Both the position numbers and the translations under genes were made by a program. 64,000 nt of DNA from Bacteroides xylanisolvens XB1A (GTDB taxonomy: Bacteria > Bacteroidota > Bacteroidia > Bacteroidales > Bacteroidaceae), in contig NC_021017.1 in assembly GCF_000210075.1 (NCBI RefSeq), positions 1,210,691 to 1,274,690 on the forward strand. Reading direction: 5' to 3'. Below are positions 45,364 through 53,396 of this stretch, one piece after another (positions within the stretch are counted from its first letter, which is position 1; every line of letters begins with the position of its first letter). The notes under the pieces are model-generated. The model ran no database searches, was not told the DNA's origin, and saw only the letters and a list, made by a program, of their open reading frames with translations.

Positions 45364-46631
45364 AAGGAAGTCGCTGGTTTATTGTCTTTATTGTCGCTTT
45401 TCTATTCATCATGTTTGCAATAGAATATCATTTGCCGAAGAATTTTGTGTGGAAGCCCACTTTCGGACATCATGACGAGCAACCTTTCGGATGTGCAGTA
45501 TTCGATACCGTATTGTCTTCTTCTTTGCCACAGGGCTACACTTTTTCGAGGAAAAGTCTTTATCAATTGGAGCAGGAAGATACGACGCAACGCAGAGGTA
45601 TATTGGTTATCTCTGATAATTTGCGATTGTCGGACGTCGATGTAAACGCTCTGTTGAAAATGGCGGAACGCGGAGATAAGATCATGTTGGTGAGTACCTT
45701 GTTCGGCAGATATTTGGAAGATACCTTGCAGTTCAGGTCTTACTATTCTTACTTCAGTCCGATGGCTTTGAAGAAATATGCAACTTCATTTTTGAAAAAA
45801 GATAGCTTGCATTGGATAGGAGATTCGACGGTTTATCCCCGTCAGACTTTCTATTTTTATCCCCAGTTGTGCTCCTCTTATTTTTGGGGAGATTCACTTC
45901 CGGAAAGGGTGTTGGCACAAAGAGTTTTTGAGTCGAATGAGTTCCGGTATGAAACAGAGGCGGACTCGTTGACAACGGATAGTCTTGTTTATATGCCTGT
46001 AGCGATGTCCCGTCGGTGGGGGAAAGGAGAAGTTATTTTAGTTTCCACTCCTTTGATTTTTACCAATTACGGAATGTTGGACGGCAAAAATGCAACCTAT
46101 ATCTTCCGTTTGTTGTCGCAGATGGGGAAGCTTCCCATCGTTCGCACGGAGGGGTACATGAAAGAAACGGCACAGGTGCAGCAATCACCTTTCCGTTATT
46201 TTCTGGCACATGAACCGCTTCGTTGGGCTTTGTATCTGACGATGATTACCATCATACTCTTTATGATATTCACAGCGAAGAGGCGGCAACGGGTGATCCC
46301 TGTTATTCACGAGCCGGCGAATAAATCTCTTGAATTTACCGAACTGATAGGCACGCTTTACTTTCAGAAGAAAGACCATGCGGATTTAGTTCGCAAGAAG
46401 TTTTCCTATTTGGCCGAAGAACTTCGGAGAGAGATTCAGGTGGATATTGAAGAAGTGGCCGACGATGAACGCTCTTTTCACCGGATTGCCCGGAAAACCG
46501 GAATGGATGCCGGAGAGATTGCTAAATTTATCCGCGAAGTCAGACCCGTGATTTACGGAGGACGTGTTATTGATGCGGAGCAGATGAAGGTATATATCGA
46601 TAAAATGAATGAAATAATCAATCATATCTAA
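45360..46631 (+). CDS. DUF4350-domain membrane protein
   Basis: The 423-residue protein has a helix at the N-terminus (about 6-22), a soluble domain of the DUF4350 type (about 30-270, with GRRGILVISDNLRLSDVDV-like and WGKGEVILVSTPLIFTNYGM blocks; the fold resembles ThuA/class I glutamine amidotransferase), a second helix (about 287-305) and a C-terminal helical tail. It is probably an inner-membrane component working with the MoxR ATPase and DUF58 protein. Biochemical activity is unknown. Confidence 0.85.
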   Translation: MKGSRWFIVFIVAFLFIMFAIEYHLPKNFVWKPTFGHHDEQPFGCAVFDTVLSSSLPQGYTFSRKSLYQLEQEDTTQRRGILVISDNLRLSDVDVNALLKMAERGDKIMLVSTLFGRYLEDTLQFRSYYSYFSPMALKKYATSFLKKDSLHWIGDSTVYPRQTFYFYPQLCSSYFWGDSLPERVLAQRVFESNEFRYETEADSLTTDSLVYMPVAMSRRWGKGEVILVSTPLIFTNYGMLDGKNATYIFRLLSQMGKLPIVRTEGYMKETAQVQQSPFRYFLAHEPLRWALYLTMITIILFMIFTAKRRQRVIPVIHEPANKSLEFTELIGTLYFQKKDHADLVRKKFSYLAEELRREIQVDIEEVADDERSFHRIARKTGMDAGEIAKFIREVRPVIYGGRVIDAEQMKVYIDKMNEIINHI

Positions 46632-46642
46632 AGAAGAAATTT

Positions 46643-47617
46643 ATGGAAGAGAATACAGAACAGCGAGTAGATTTAACTCTCTTTTCCGAGAAGATACAAG
46701 AGTTGAAAGACCGGATTGCTTCCGTCATAGTTGGGCAGGAGCAGACAGTCGATTTGGTACTGACAGCGATTTTGGCTAATGGACACGTATTGATAGAAGG
46801 TGTTCCGGGAGTTGCGAAGACACTGTTGGCCCGTTTGACAGCTCGTCTGATTGATGCAGACTTCAGTCGTGTCCAGTTCACTCCGGACTTAATGCCGAGT
46901 GACGTATTAGGTACGACTGTGTTTAATATGAAAACCAATGGTTTTGATTTTCATCAGGGACCGATTTTTGCAGATATTGTATTGGTCGATGAAATCAACC
47001 GTGCTCCTGCCAAGACACAGGCTGCCTTGTTTGAGGTAATGGAAGAGCGCCAGATCAGTATTGATGGAACGACTCACCGGATGGGAGATCTTTATACGAT
47101 TTTGGCTACCCAGAATCCGGTAGAGCAGGAGGGAACATACAAACTTCCCGAAGCACAGCTCGACCGTTTTCTGATGAAGATAACGATGGATTATCCTTCA
47201 TTGGAAGAGGAAGTGAATATCTTGGAACGTCATCATACCAATGCCGCATTGGTGAAGTTGGACGACATCGTTCCCGCTATTACCAAAGAAGAACTGCTGT
47301 CGCTTCGTGCTTTTATGAATCAGGTATTTGTAGACCGCACGTTACTTCAATATATCGCATTGATTGTACAGCAGACCCGTACCAGCAAAGCTGTATATTT
47401 GGGAGCTTCTCCACGTGCATCTGTAGCCATGCTGCAATCGTCGAAAGCGTATGCTCTTTTGCAGGGACGTGATTTTGTGACACCGGAAGATATCAAGTTT
47501 GTAGCTCCTTATGTACTTCAGCACCGTCTGATCCTGACTGCCGAAGCTGAAATGGAAGGCTATTCTCCAGTGAAAGTGACGCAACGCTTAATTGATAAAG
47601 TGGAAGTACCAAAATGA
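46643..47617 (+). CDS. MoxR-family AAA+ ATPase
   Basis: The 324-residue cytoplasmic ATPase has Walker A EGVPGVAKTLL (about 52-62), Walker B VDEINRAPAKTQAALFEVMEE near 115, sensor 1 ATQNPVEQEGTY and the C-terminal lid LGASPRASVAML. MoxR ATPases act as chaperones that load or mature partner proteins with vWA domains, here most likely the DUF58 protein encoded next. The two genes are separated by 174 bp of AT-rich repeat. Confidence 0.94.
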   Translation: MEENTEQRVDLTLFSEKIQELKDRIASVIVGQEQTVDLVLTAILANGHVLIEGVPGVAKTLLARLTARLIDADFSRVQFTPDLMPSDVLGTTVFNMKTNGFDFHQGPIFADIVLVDEINRAPAKTQAALFEVMEERQISIDGTTHRMGDLYTILATQNPVEQEGTYKLPEAQLDRFLMKITMDYPSLEEEVNILERHHTNAALVKLDDIVPAITKEELLSLRAFMNQVFVDRTLLQYIALIVQQTRTSKAVYLGASPRASVAMLQSSKAYALLQGRDFVTPEDIKFVAPYVLQHRLILTAEAEMEGYSPVKVTQRLIDKVEVPK

Positions 47618-47620
47618 AAA

Positions 47621-47790
47621 GATTTATGATTTATGAATTCTGATTTATGATTTGGGCTGCGCGTTGGATGTCTGACTCTATTCATAACATAAATCGAAGA
47701 AATCATAAATCGTAAATTATAAACTGTACGTAAATTGTAAGTTGAAGAAATCGTAAACCCAAGAAATTATAAATCATAAATCATAAATCA
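47621..47790. repeat. AT-rich inverted repeat cluster between moxR and the DUF58 gene
   Basis: GATTTATGATTTATGAATTC and related words open the segment, and repeated AAATCATAAATCATAAATC closes it, so the ends can pair. Positions 47622-47653 are the exact reverse complement of 7684-7715 in the efflux operon. The right end touches the putative TTG start of the DUF58 gene. No ORF is visible inside. Confidence 0.75.
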
Positions 47791-47791
47791 T

Positions 47792-49102
47792 TTGTTTCTA
47801 ACTCGTCGTTTCCATATTGCCCTTGTCGTAGTTATCCTGTTGTTGGGTAGCGGATATGTTTTTGCTCCGTTCTTTGTTATCGGGCAGTGGGCACTCTTTG
47901 TCTTGCTTTTGGTGGTACTGGCAGACGTATATTCTCTTTATCGTATTCGTGGAATCCATGCTTTCCGCCAGTGTGCCGACCGTTTCTCTAATGGCGACGA
48001 AAATGAAGTAAGTATTCGGGTAGAAAGTAGTTATCCGCATCCTGTATCTTTAGAAATCATAGATGAGATCCCTTTTATCTTTCAGAAACGTGATGTCGAC
48101 TTTCAGGTGAAGCTTGGAGCAAACGAGGGAAAAACAGTTACCTATCGTCTTCGACCTACTCATCGTGGTGTTTACTCTTTCGGTCATATTAGAGTTTTTG
48201 TGACCGGAAAAATCGGCTTTATATCCCGGCGCTATACTTGTGCAGAACCTTTGGATATCAAAGTGTACCCGTCATATCTGATGCTCCATCAATATGAATT
48301 GTTGGCAATAAGTGATAATCTGACAGAACTGGGAATAAAACGTATTCGCCGGGTTGGGCATCATACGGAGTTTGAGCAGATTAAAGAGTATGTAAAGGGG
48401 GATGATTACCGTACGATTAACTGGAAAGCAAGTGCCCGTCGGCATGAACTTATGGTGAATGTGTATCAGGACGAACGCTCACAGCAGATTTATAATGTGA
48501 TCGATAAAGGTAGAGTGATGCAGCAAGCTTTCTGTGGAATGACCTTGCTGGATTATGCAATTAATGCTTCGCTGGTGCTTTCGTATGTTGCCATGCGGAA
48601 AGAAGATAAAGCCGGATTAGTGACTTTCGATGAACACTTCGATACTTTTGTGCCTGCTTCCAAGCAATCGGGATATATGCAGACATTGCTGGAAAGTCTT
48701 TATAGCCAGCAGACCACTTTTGGGGAGACAGACTTCTCGGCTCTTTGCGTTCATTTGAACAAACATGTCAGTAAACGTAGCCTGCTGGTACTATATACTA
48801 ACTTCTCGAGCATAGGAGGAATGAACCGTCAATTATCTTACCTGAAACAACTAAACCGCCAGCACCGTTTGCTCGTAGTCTTTTTTGAAGATGTCGATTT
48901 GAAGGAATATATCGCCCAACCGGCAAAAGATACGGAAGGGTATTATCGGCACGTGATTGCAGAAAAGTTCGCTTACGAGAAGCGGCTGATTGTATCTACT
49001 TTGAAACAACATGGCATCTATTCTTTATTAACTACACCGGAGAATCTTTCGATTGATGTGATTAATAAGTATCTGGAGATGAAGTCACGACAGTTGCTTT
49101 AG
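47792..49102 (+). CDS. DUF58 (vWA-like) membrane protein
   Basis: The 436-residue protein has two N-terminal helices (about 8-45) and a DUF58 domain with the signature RIRRVGHHTEFEQIKEYVKGDDYRTINWKASAR (near residue 180-215, given here by position: key residues are R-x-x-G, E-F and D-x-x-R-x-I-x-W). A vWA-like fold follows (about 260-420). It is the usual partner of MoxR. No in-frame ATG exists at the N-terminus; TTG at 47792 is the best start because it gives MFLTRRFHIALVV, a positive-inside signal before helix 1. The repeat cluster ends exactly at this start. A terminator follows. Confidence 0.88.
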   Translation: MFLTRRFHIALVVVILLLGSGYVFAPFFVIGQWALFVLLLVVLADVYSLYRIRGIHAFRQCADRFSNGDENEVSIRVESSYPHPVSLEIIDEIPFIFQKRDVDFQVKLGANEGKTVTYRLRPTHRGVYSFGHIRVFVTGKIGFISRRYTCAEPLDIKVYPSYLMLHQYELLAISDNLTELGIKRIRRVGHHTEFEQIKEYVKGDDYRTINWKASARRHELMVNVYQDERSQQIYNVIDKGRVMQQAFCGMTLLDYAINASLVLSYVAMRKEDKAGLVTFDEHFDTFVPASKQSGYMQTLLESLYSQQTTFGETDFSALCVHLNKHVSKRSLLVLYTNFSSIGGMNRQLSYLKQLNRQHRLLVVFFEDVDLKEYIAQPAKDTEGYYRHVIAEKFAYEKRLIVSTLKQHGIYSLLTTPENLSIDVINKYLEMKSRQLL

Positions 49103-49110
49103 ACATAAGA

Positions 49111-49156
49111 ACAAAAGAACATATTTTTGTAGTTTTTTGTACTTATGTTCTTTTGT
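49111..49156. terminator. Bidirectional terminator, DUF58 / Imm17-like
   Basis: ACAAAAGAACATA pairs perfectly with TATGTTCTTTTGT (13 bp) between convergent genes. The loop is T-rich, and the flanks give only moderate T-tracts. Confidence 0.7.
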
Positions 49157-49169
49157 CTGAAAAAATGTG

Positions 49170-49397
49170 TCAAAGAGTGATGGCTTTCCGTGTTTCCACA
49201 AAGAAGAATATAGCCATTCCAATGATGATAATTCCCAGTATCCCATAGAAGAGTCTTGCCCGGTTGCGTCCTACATTCCGGACAATGGTTTGTGCGTTGC
49301 GCGTTGTAAAGAACCAGTCCCAGTTCAGCAATGACGCCAGCAGGGAGACGATTCCTGCTAGCGCAAAGATTCCTTGTACGATATATTGTCCGGTCAT
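49170..49397 (-). CDS. Small two-helix membrane protein, Imm17-like
   Basis: The 75-residue protein has two membrane helices (about 5-25 and 50-69) joined by a basic loop [19 protein letters not shown]. The pattern resembles proteins annotated as immunity 17 family in Bacteroides, but no toxin gene is adjacent, so an immunity role is doubtful here. Its ATG overlaps the tsaE stop (ATGA), so it is the last gene of a four-gene operon and translationally coupled. Confidence 0.65.
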   Translation of the reverse strand: MTGQYIVQGIFALAGIVSLLASLLNWDWFFTTRNAQTIVRNVGRNRARLFYGILGIIIIGMAIFFFVETRKAITL

Positions 49398-49807
49398 AGT
49401 CTGATTACTCTATTTCCGTCTTCCAGTTCTTCAATCGTTACTTTTACGGCATTTCCCGGAAGTAATTCTTCTACCAGTTCCGGCCATTCAATAAAGCAGA
49501 GAGCGCCACTGTAGAAATAGTCTTCGTAGCCCATGTCGTACACTTCACTTAGTTTCTTGATGCGGTAAAAATCGAAGTGATAGATTAATTCTCCGGTTTC
49601 GTCCGAACGGTATTCGTTGACAATGGCAAAAGTAGGAGAAGTGATAACATCCGTTACGCCCAATGCTTCGCAAAGTGCTTTGACGAATGTCGTTTTGCCG
49701 GCACCCATCTTTCCGTATAAAGCAAATACAGTGTTGTCGCCCATAGCAGCGATAAATTCACGGGCTGCTTCATGGATACTTTCCAGTGATTGAATTTTGA
49801 TTTCCAT
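49394..49807 (-). CDS. tsaE: tRNA threonylcarbamoyladenosine biosynthesis ATPase TsaE
   Basis: The 137-residue protein is the P-loop ATPase that supports the TsaD-TsaB complex in forming t6A37 on tRNAs reading ANN codons. Walker [10 protein letters not shown] lies at residues 32-40, followed by [11 protein letters not shown] and [21 protein letters not shown], and FIEWPE near 112. Length is normal. It is 13 bp downstream of the ABC permease gene. Confidence 0.95.
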   Translation of the reverse strand: MEIKIQSLESIHEAAREFIAAMGDNTVFALYGKMGAGKTTFVKALCEALGVTDVITSPTFAIVNEYRSDETGELIYHFDFYRIKKLSEVYDMGYEDYFYSGALCFIEWPELVEELLPGNAVKVTIEELEDGNRVIRL

Positions 49808-49820
49808 ATACTATCTATTA

Positions 49821-50630
49821 TTATGACTTTTTCCTGCAACAACTCTTTCCGATTTTACAAACAGCGTAAATCAGGATAGAGAAGAATATGATGGAAGCTC
49901 CCGAAGGGACTTTCCAGTGATAAGAAATAAATAATCCACCCAGGCAGCCCAAGAAACCGATGCCGATTGATAACCAGATAATCTTCTTGAAACTATAAGT
50001 GAACAAGTTGGCTGTCATCTGTGGAATGGTGAGAAGAGAAATGGCCAGTACGATGCCTACCATACGCAGGCAGGCTACAATTGTCAGCGCAATGAACATC
50101 ATCAACACATATTCGAATATCTCTACCGGAATCTTTTGCGAACGTGCAAACTCACGGTCAAAAGCAATATATACGATAGGGCGGATAAACAGATAAAAGA
50201 ATCCGGTCAATATTAGTGCCAATATGCCGAGCATCCATAAGTCGATTTGGTTGATGGTCAGGATATTGCCAAAGAGGTAAGCCGACAGGTCAGGCGCAAA
50301 TCCCGGCGACAGGAAGCTGAACATAATTCCGAGTGCCATCCCTAACGTCCAGAATACTGCAATGGCAGAATCTTCGCGCATATCTTTCCGTCTGCTAAGC
50401 CACTCGACACCAAAAGCTGATAATACCGAGAATACGGCTGCCGATAGTATCGGGGAAATTCCGGCAAACAATCCTAACCCGATTCCTCCGAAAGAAGCAT
50501 GAGTGATTCCTCCGCTGATAAATACCAGGCGGCGGGTTACGATATATGTACCGATAATCCCACAGGCAATGCTTGCCAGCAGACTTCCCAATAGGGCGTG
50601 TTGAAAGAATGTATATTGTAGTAAATCCAT
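49821..50630 (-). CDS. ABC-3 family metal transporter permease (zinc/manganese type)
   Basis: The 269-residue membrane protein is a ZnuB/MntB-type permease with about eight helices; FISGGITHASFGGIGLG near residue 40 and AFDREFARSQKIP near 175 are family blocks. It should import zinc, manganese or iron. No ATPase or metal-binding protein gene is in the operon, so partners must be elsewhere. ATG at 50630 is preferred; the longer in-frame start at 50633 is GTG. The ATG overlaps the previous stop by one base (TGATG). Confidence 0.9.
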   Translation of the reverse strand: MDLLQYTFFQHALLGSLLASIACGIIGTYIVTRRLVFISGGITHASFGGIGLGLFAGISPILSAAVFSVLSAFGVEWLSRRKDMREDSAIAVFWTLGMALGIMFSFLSPGFAPDLSAYLFGNILTINQIDLWMLGILALILTGFFYLFIRPIVYIAFDREFARSQKIPVEIFEYVLMMFIALTIVACLRMVGIVLAISLLTIPQMTANLFTYSFKKIIWLSIGIGFLGCLGGLFISYHWKVPSGASIIFFSILIYAVCKIGKSCCRKKS

Positions 50631-51073
50631 CACCTCTCATCTGCTTTTTTTACTTCTACGTTTCTTCTTTCTCCGATAATCAGAAAAACTTCGTCTTTGA
50701 GATCATCCGGTAATTCAATGCCACGGAGCTGAAGGCTACGTATCCATCCGGCCACTTCTACATCCAGTGTCGTATACAATACATCCCGAAACATTTCTGT
50801 TTCTTCTTCTGTATACGCATCTCCTGCCTTGCCAATGAACTGATCCAGTTCTTCGTCATCGTAATATTCTATTTTTTTGCTGACAGCTGCCAGCAGGCTA
50901 TCCCGTTCGCATACTTCGTGTTGTCCGCAGCATTCCACATCTACTTCCTTCACTTCCGGCATACGGTCCAGTTCGCCCTTTTCTATTTTCTTTTGCAGTC
51001 TTTTGTTGCGGATAATTCCGGCTATCAGCGCAATGACACCCAGCAACACCAGACTTATAATAAGTATCCACAT
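50630..51073 (-). CDS. Membrane-anchored protein with CCGxHxxC motif
   Basis: The 147-residue protein has one N-terminal helix (about 2-22), a basic linker and a soluble acidic domain. The motif ECCGQHEVCE has cysteines 48, 49 and 55 and histidine 52, a possible metal or Fe-S site. The C-terminal half is helical (YDDEELDQFIGKAGDAYTEEE onward). I do not assign a function. Being first in an operon with a metal permease suggests metal handling, such as a chaperone, but this is inference. ATG at 51073 is chosen over an upstream TTG. A TAACTTTG box lies 32 bp upstream. Confidence 0.75.
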   Translation of the reverse strand: MWILIISLVLLGVIALIAGIIRNKRLQKKIEKGELDRMPEVKEVDVECCGQHEVCERDSLLAAVSKKIEYYDDEELDQFIGKAGDAYTEEETEMFRDVLYTTLDVEVAGWIRSLQLRGIELPDDLKDEVFLIIGERRNVEVKKADER

Positions 51074-51104
51074 GACAATATAACAGTTACCAATCAATTT
51101 TGTG

Positions 51105-51112
51105 CAAAGTTA
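51105..51112 (-). promoter_or_regulatory. Promoter -7 box for the Cys-rich protein / permease / tsaE operon
   Basis: Minus-strand TAACTTTG, a TAnnTTTG match, 31 nt before the chosen ATG. Confidence 0.5.
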
Positions 51113-51156
51113 CTTATAAATTTGCATTCTATCATGTATGCTATCTATTTCTTTCG

Positions 51157-51164
51157 TACTTTTG
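51157..51164 (+). promoter_or_regulatory. Promoter -7 box for the M28 peptidase gene
   Basis: TACTTTTG, an exact TAnnTTTG match. The leader of about 75 nt contains a small hairpin, GGTGAA/TTCACC, at about 51192-51209. Confidence 0.55.
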
Positions 51165-51245
51165 TATGTTACCTACAAAATAAACATTGGCGGGTGAATT
51201 AAATTTCACCAATCAATGAAAATGACTTAAGATATTTGAAGTACA

Positions 51246-52244
51246 ATGAAGAGAGATTATTTACTATTAGCGTTACTGTTGGTTGGAAATATTACTTTTG
51301 CCCAATCTCCTATTGAGAGGGCCTTGAATACAATCAACCGTTCCTCTGCCGAAGCTACTATCAATTTTTTGGCTAGTGATGAATTGCAAGGGCGTGAGGC
51401 GGGGTTTCACGGTTCGCGTGTGACTTCGGAATATATTGTTTCTTTGTTGCAATGGATGGGAGTATCGCCTTTGGCTGACAGCTATTTCCAGCCTTTTGAT
51501 GCTTACCGTAAAGAACGTCAGAAAAAAGGACGTCTGGAAGTACATCCTGATTCCATAGCAAAACTGAAACAGGAAGTTCATCAGAAGCTTACCATGAGGA
51601 ATGTATTGGGAATGATTCCCGGTAAAAATACCAAAGAATATGTGATTGTGGGGGCTCATTTCGACCATTTAGGTATTGATCCTGTACTTGATGGCGACCA
51701 AATATACAATGGTGCTGACGATAATGCTTCCGGTGTATCGGCAGTGCTGCAAATTGCAAGAGCCTTTTTAGCCAGTGGACAGCAACCCGAAAGAAATGTA
51801 ATCTTTGCTTTTTGGGATGGAGAAGAAAAAGGACTGCTTGGCTCTAAATATTTTGTACAAACTTGTCCTTTCCTATCTCAAATCAAAGGCTATCTGAACT
51901 TTGACATGATTGGCCGTAATAACAAACCTCAACAGCCTAAACAGGTCGTTTATTTTTATACAGCCGCCCATCCGGTCTTTGAGGATTGGTTGAAAGAGGA
52001 TATCAGAAAATACGGTTTGCAATTGGAACCGGATTACCGCGCCTGGGAAAATCCGATAGGAGGAAGTGATAATGGTTCGTTTGCCAAAGTAGGTATTCCG
52101 ATCATCTGGTATCATACGGACGGGCATCCTGATTATCACCAGCCTTCCGATCATGCTGACCGATTGAATTGGGATAAGGTCGTAGAAATCACTAAAGCCT
52201 CTTTTCTCAATATGTGGAAGATGGCAAATGAGAAGTCTTTTTAA
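51246..52244 (+). CDS. M28-family metallopeptidase, exported
   Basis: The 332-residue protein has a signal peptide (about 1-20, ending TFAQ) and an M28 aminopeptidase domain with two-zinc site residues in VGAHFDHLG (about 138), NGADDNASGVSAV (about 155), FWDGEEKGLLGS (about 193) and a final WYHTDGHPDYHQPSDH block (about 288). It probably trims peptides in the periplasm, or removes pyroglutamate in the glutaminyl cyclase-like branch. It is a single gene with its own promoter and terminator. Confidence 0.92.
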   Translation: MKRDYLLLALLLVGNITFAQSPIERALNTINRSSAEATINFLASDELQGREAGFHGSRVTSEYIVSLLQWMGVSPLADSYFQPFDAYRKERQKKGRLEVHPDSIAKLKQEVHQKLTMRNVLGMIPGKNTKEYVIVGAHFDHLGIDPVLDGDQIYNGADDNASGVSAVLQIARAFLASGQQPERNVIFAFWDGEEKGLLGSKYFVQTCPFLSQIKGYLNFDMIGRNNKPQQPKQVVYFYTAAHPVFEDWLKEDIRKYGLQLEPDYRAWENPIGGSDNGSFAKVGIPIIWYHTDGHPDYHQPSDHADRLNWDKVVEITKASFLNMWKMANEKSF

Positions 52245-52255
52245 TGAAGCAGATA

Positions 52256-52299
52256 AAATACAATCCTGATAATTAATGGGAAAAGTCAGGATTGTATTT
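52256..52299. terminator. Bidirectional terminator, M28 peptidase / GNAT
   Basis: AAATACAATCCTGA pairs perfectly with TCAGGATTGTATTT (14 bp). CTTATTTTTT follows on the plus strand. On the minus strand it begins 2 bp after the GNAT stop codon. Confidence 0.85.
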
Positions 52300-52300
52300 C

Positions 52301-53050
52301 TTATTTTTTGAGTATTCTTTTTAAATAGTCGATAGGTGGCAAATTCACAGTCTCAAAACTTCCTTTATAAAATACTGCAAAATTATTAAAAACACACGGT
52401 AACTCTTTTGCTTTCTGTAGCGTATCTACTTGAATAAAAGAAACAGGGACATCATTTGTTTCACAATATTGTTTGATCATTTCAATGTATTTATAGATGT
52501 AGGGGCATTGCATATCATAATAAATCGTCAGTTCCTCACTTTCTATTTTCAGATTTTTGGCATTTGGCGCAAATTGCGGTACTGTTCCGTCGAAAGAAAG
52601 AGCAAGCAATTCATATCCGTTATCAGTAGTGTCAACCACCTCAAAACCAAATTTCTTTGCAAATGATTGGTCGGAAAGCCAGCTCTTCTGTTTTTTTGCC
52701 CCAAGCATACAAATGCCGGATCTACCTTTTTCTTTGGCATCAGCTATACAGTACTCTATTAATGCTTTCCCATATCCGTTTCCTTGGGGGCTACCTAGCA
52801 CCCATAAACAATACAGATAATAATAGTTGTCGCCGATGACGGGAACCCAAGCTGTTTCAAGAGGGGCATATTCAATAAAAACAGTAGCTTTGGCGTTTAA
52901 CTTTCTAAAGACATGGCCTTCATTCAGCCGGTCAGAAAGCCATTGCCGTTTTGCTTCAATACCAGGATGAGACTTTTTGCTGCGGATAATGCAGCATAAA
53001 TGCTCATTAGAAAGATTTTCTGTTGTTAAGTTTGTAAAGTCAGTATTCAT
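52301..53050 (-). CDS. GNAT acetyltransferase fused to a YoaP thioredoxin-like domain
   Basis: The 249-residue protein combines an N-terminal GNAT fold (acetyl-CoA loop near GSPQGNGYGKALIEYCIADA, about 88-107) with a C-terminal YoaP-like domain (about 170-249) of thioredoxin type containing DMQCPYIYKYIEMI. The acceptor substrate is unknown; such fusions may act on small molecules or respond to thiol stress. ATG at 53050 is preferred because the longer in-frame start at 53056 is GTG. It is a single gene. Confidence 0.85.
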   Translation of the reverse strand: MNTDFTNLTTENLSNEHLCCIIRSKKSHPGIEAKRQWLSDRLNEGHVFRKLNAKATVFIEYAPLETAWVPVIGDNYYYLYCLWVLGSPQGNGYGKALIEYCIADAKEKGRSGICMLGAKKQKSWLSDQSFAKKFGFEVVDTTDNGYELLALSFDGTVPQFAPNAKNLKIESEELTIYYDMQCPYIYKYIEMIKQYCETNDVPVSFIQVDTLQKAKELPCVFNNFAVFYKGSFETVNLPPIDYLKRILKK

Positions 53051-53244
53051 ATACACCTTTGTTTCAAGTTAGATATTATCAATCGGATAGTGTAGTAATT
53101 GTAATACTTGATTAGCCCGGTTGACAGATAAGCAAATACAAATGTAGTGAATTTTGCGGATAATCTCTGTTGGGTGACTATGGAAATCACAAAGACTTTT
53201 TATACATCTGCAGAGGATGTTGAACGAGAACTCATGCGAATGTA

Positions 53245-53315
53245 AAACTTCATTGCCTAACTTAGGATTAGATTGACCGCAGTTCTACCTAATCTGAAGC
53301 GAGACAATGAAGTTT
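53245..53315 (-). terminator. Possible 3' hairpin of the orphan SusC/SusD operon
   Basis: AAACTTCATTG and CAATGAAGTTT (11 bp, perfect) are 49 nt apart. On the minus strand this lies 80-150 bp after the susD stop. The remaining gap of about 340 bp between the GNAT gene and susD shows no ORF. There is no strong T-tract, so it may be a transcript-end or processing element. Confidence 0.45.
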
Positions 53316-53396
53316 ATAAAAATAAAAAGATAACAGATATATAATATTAAGGTCGATATATTTGTAAGCTCAAAGAGTTGTTCTTTTATCTTTTTA

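Noticed and set aside
49170..49397. Toxin-immunity system based on the Imm17-like protein
   Set aside because: No toxin, Rhs or secretion gene is adjacent, and the gene is translationally coupled to tsaE.
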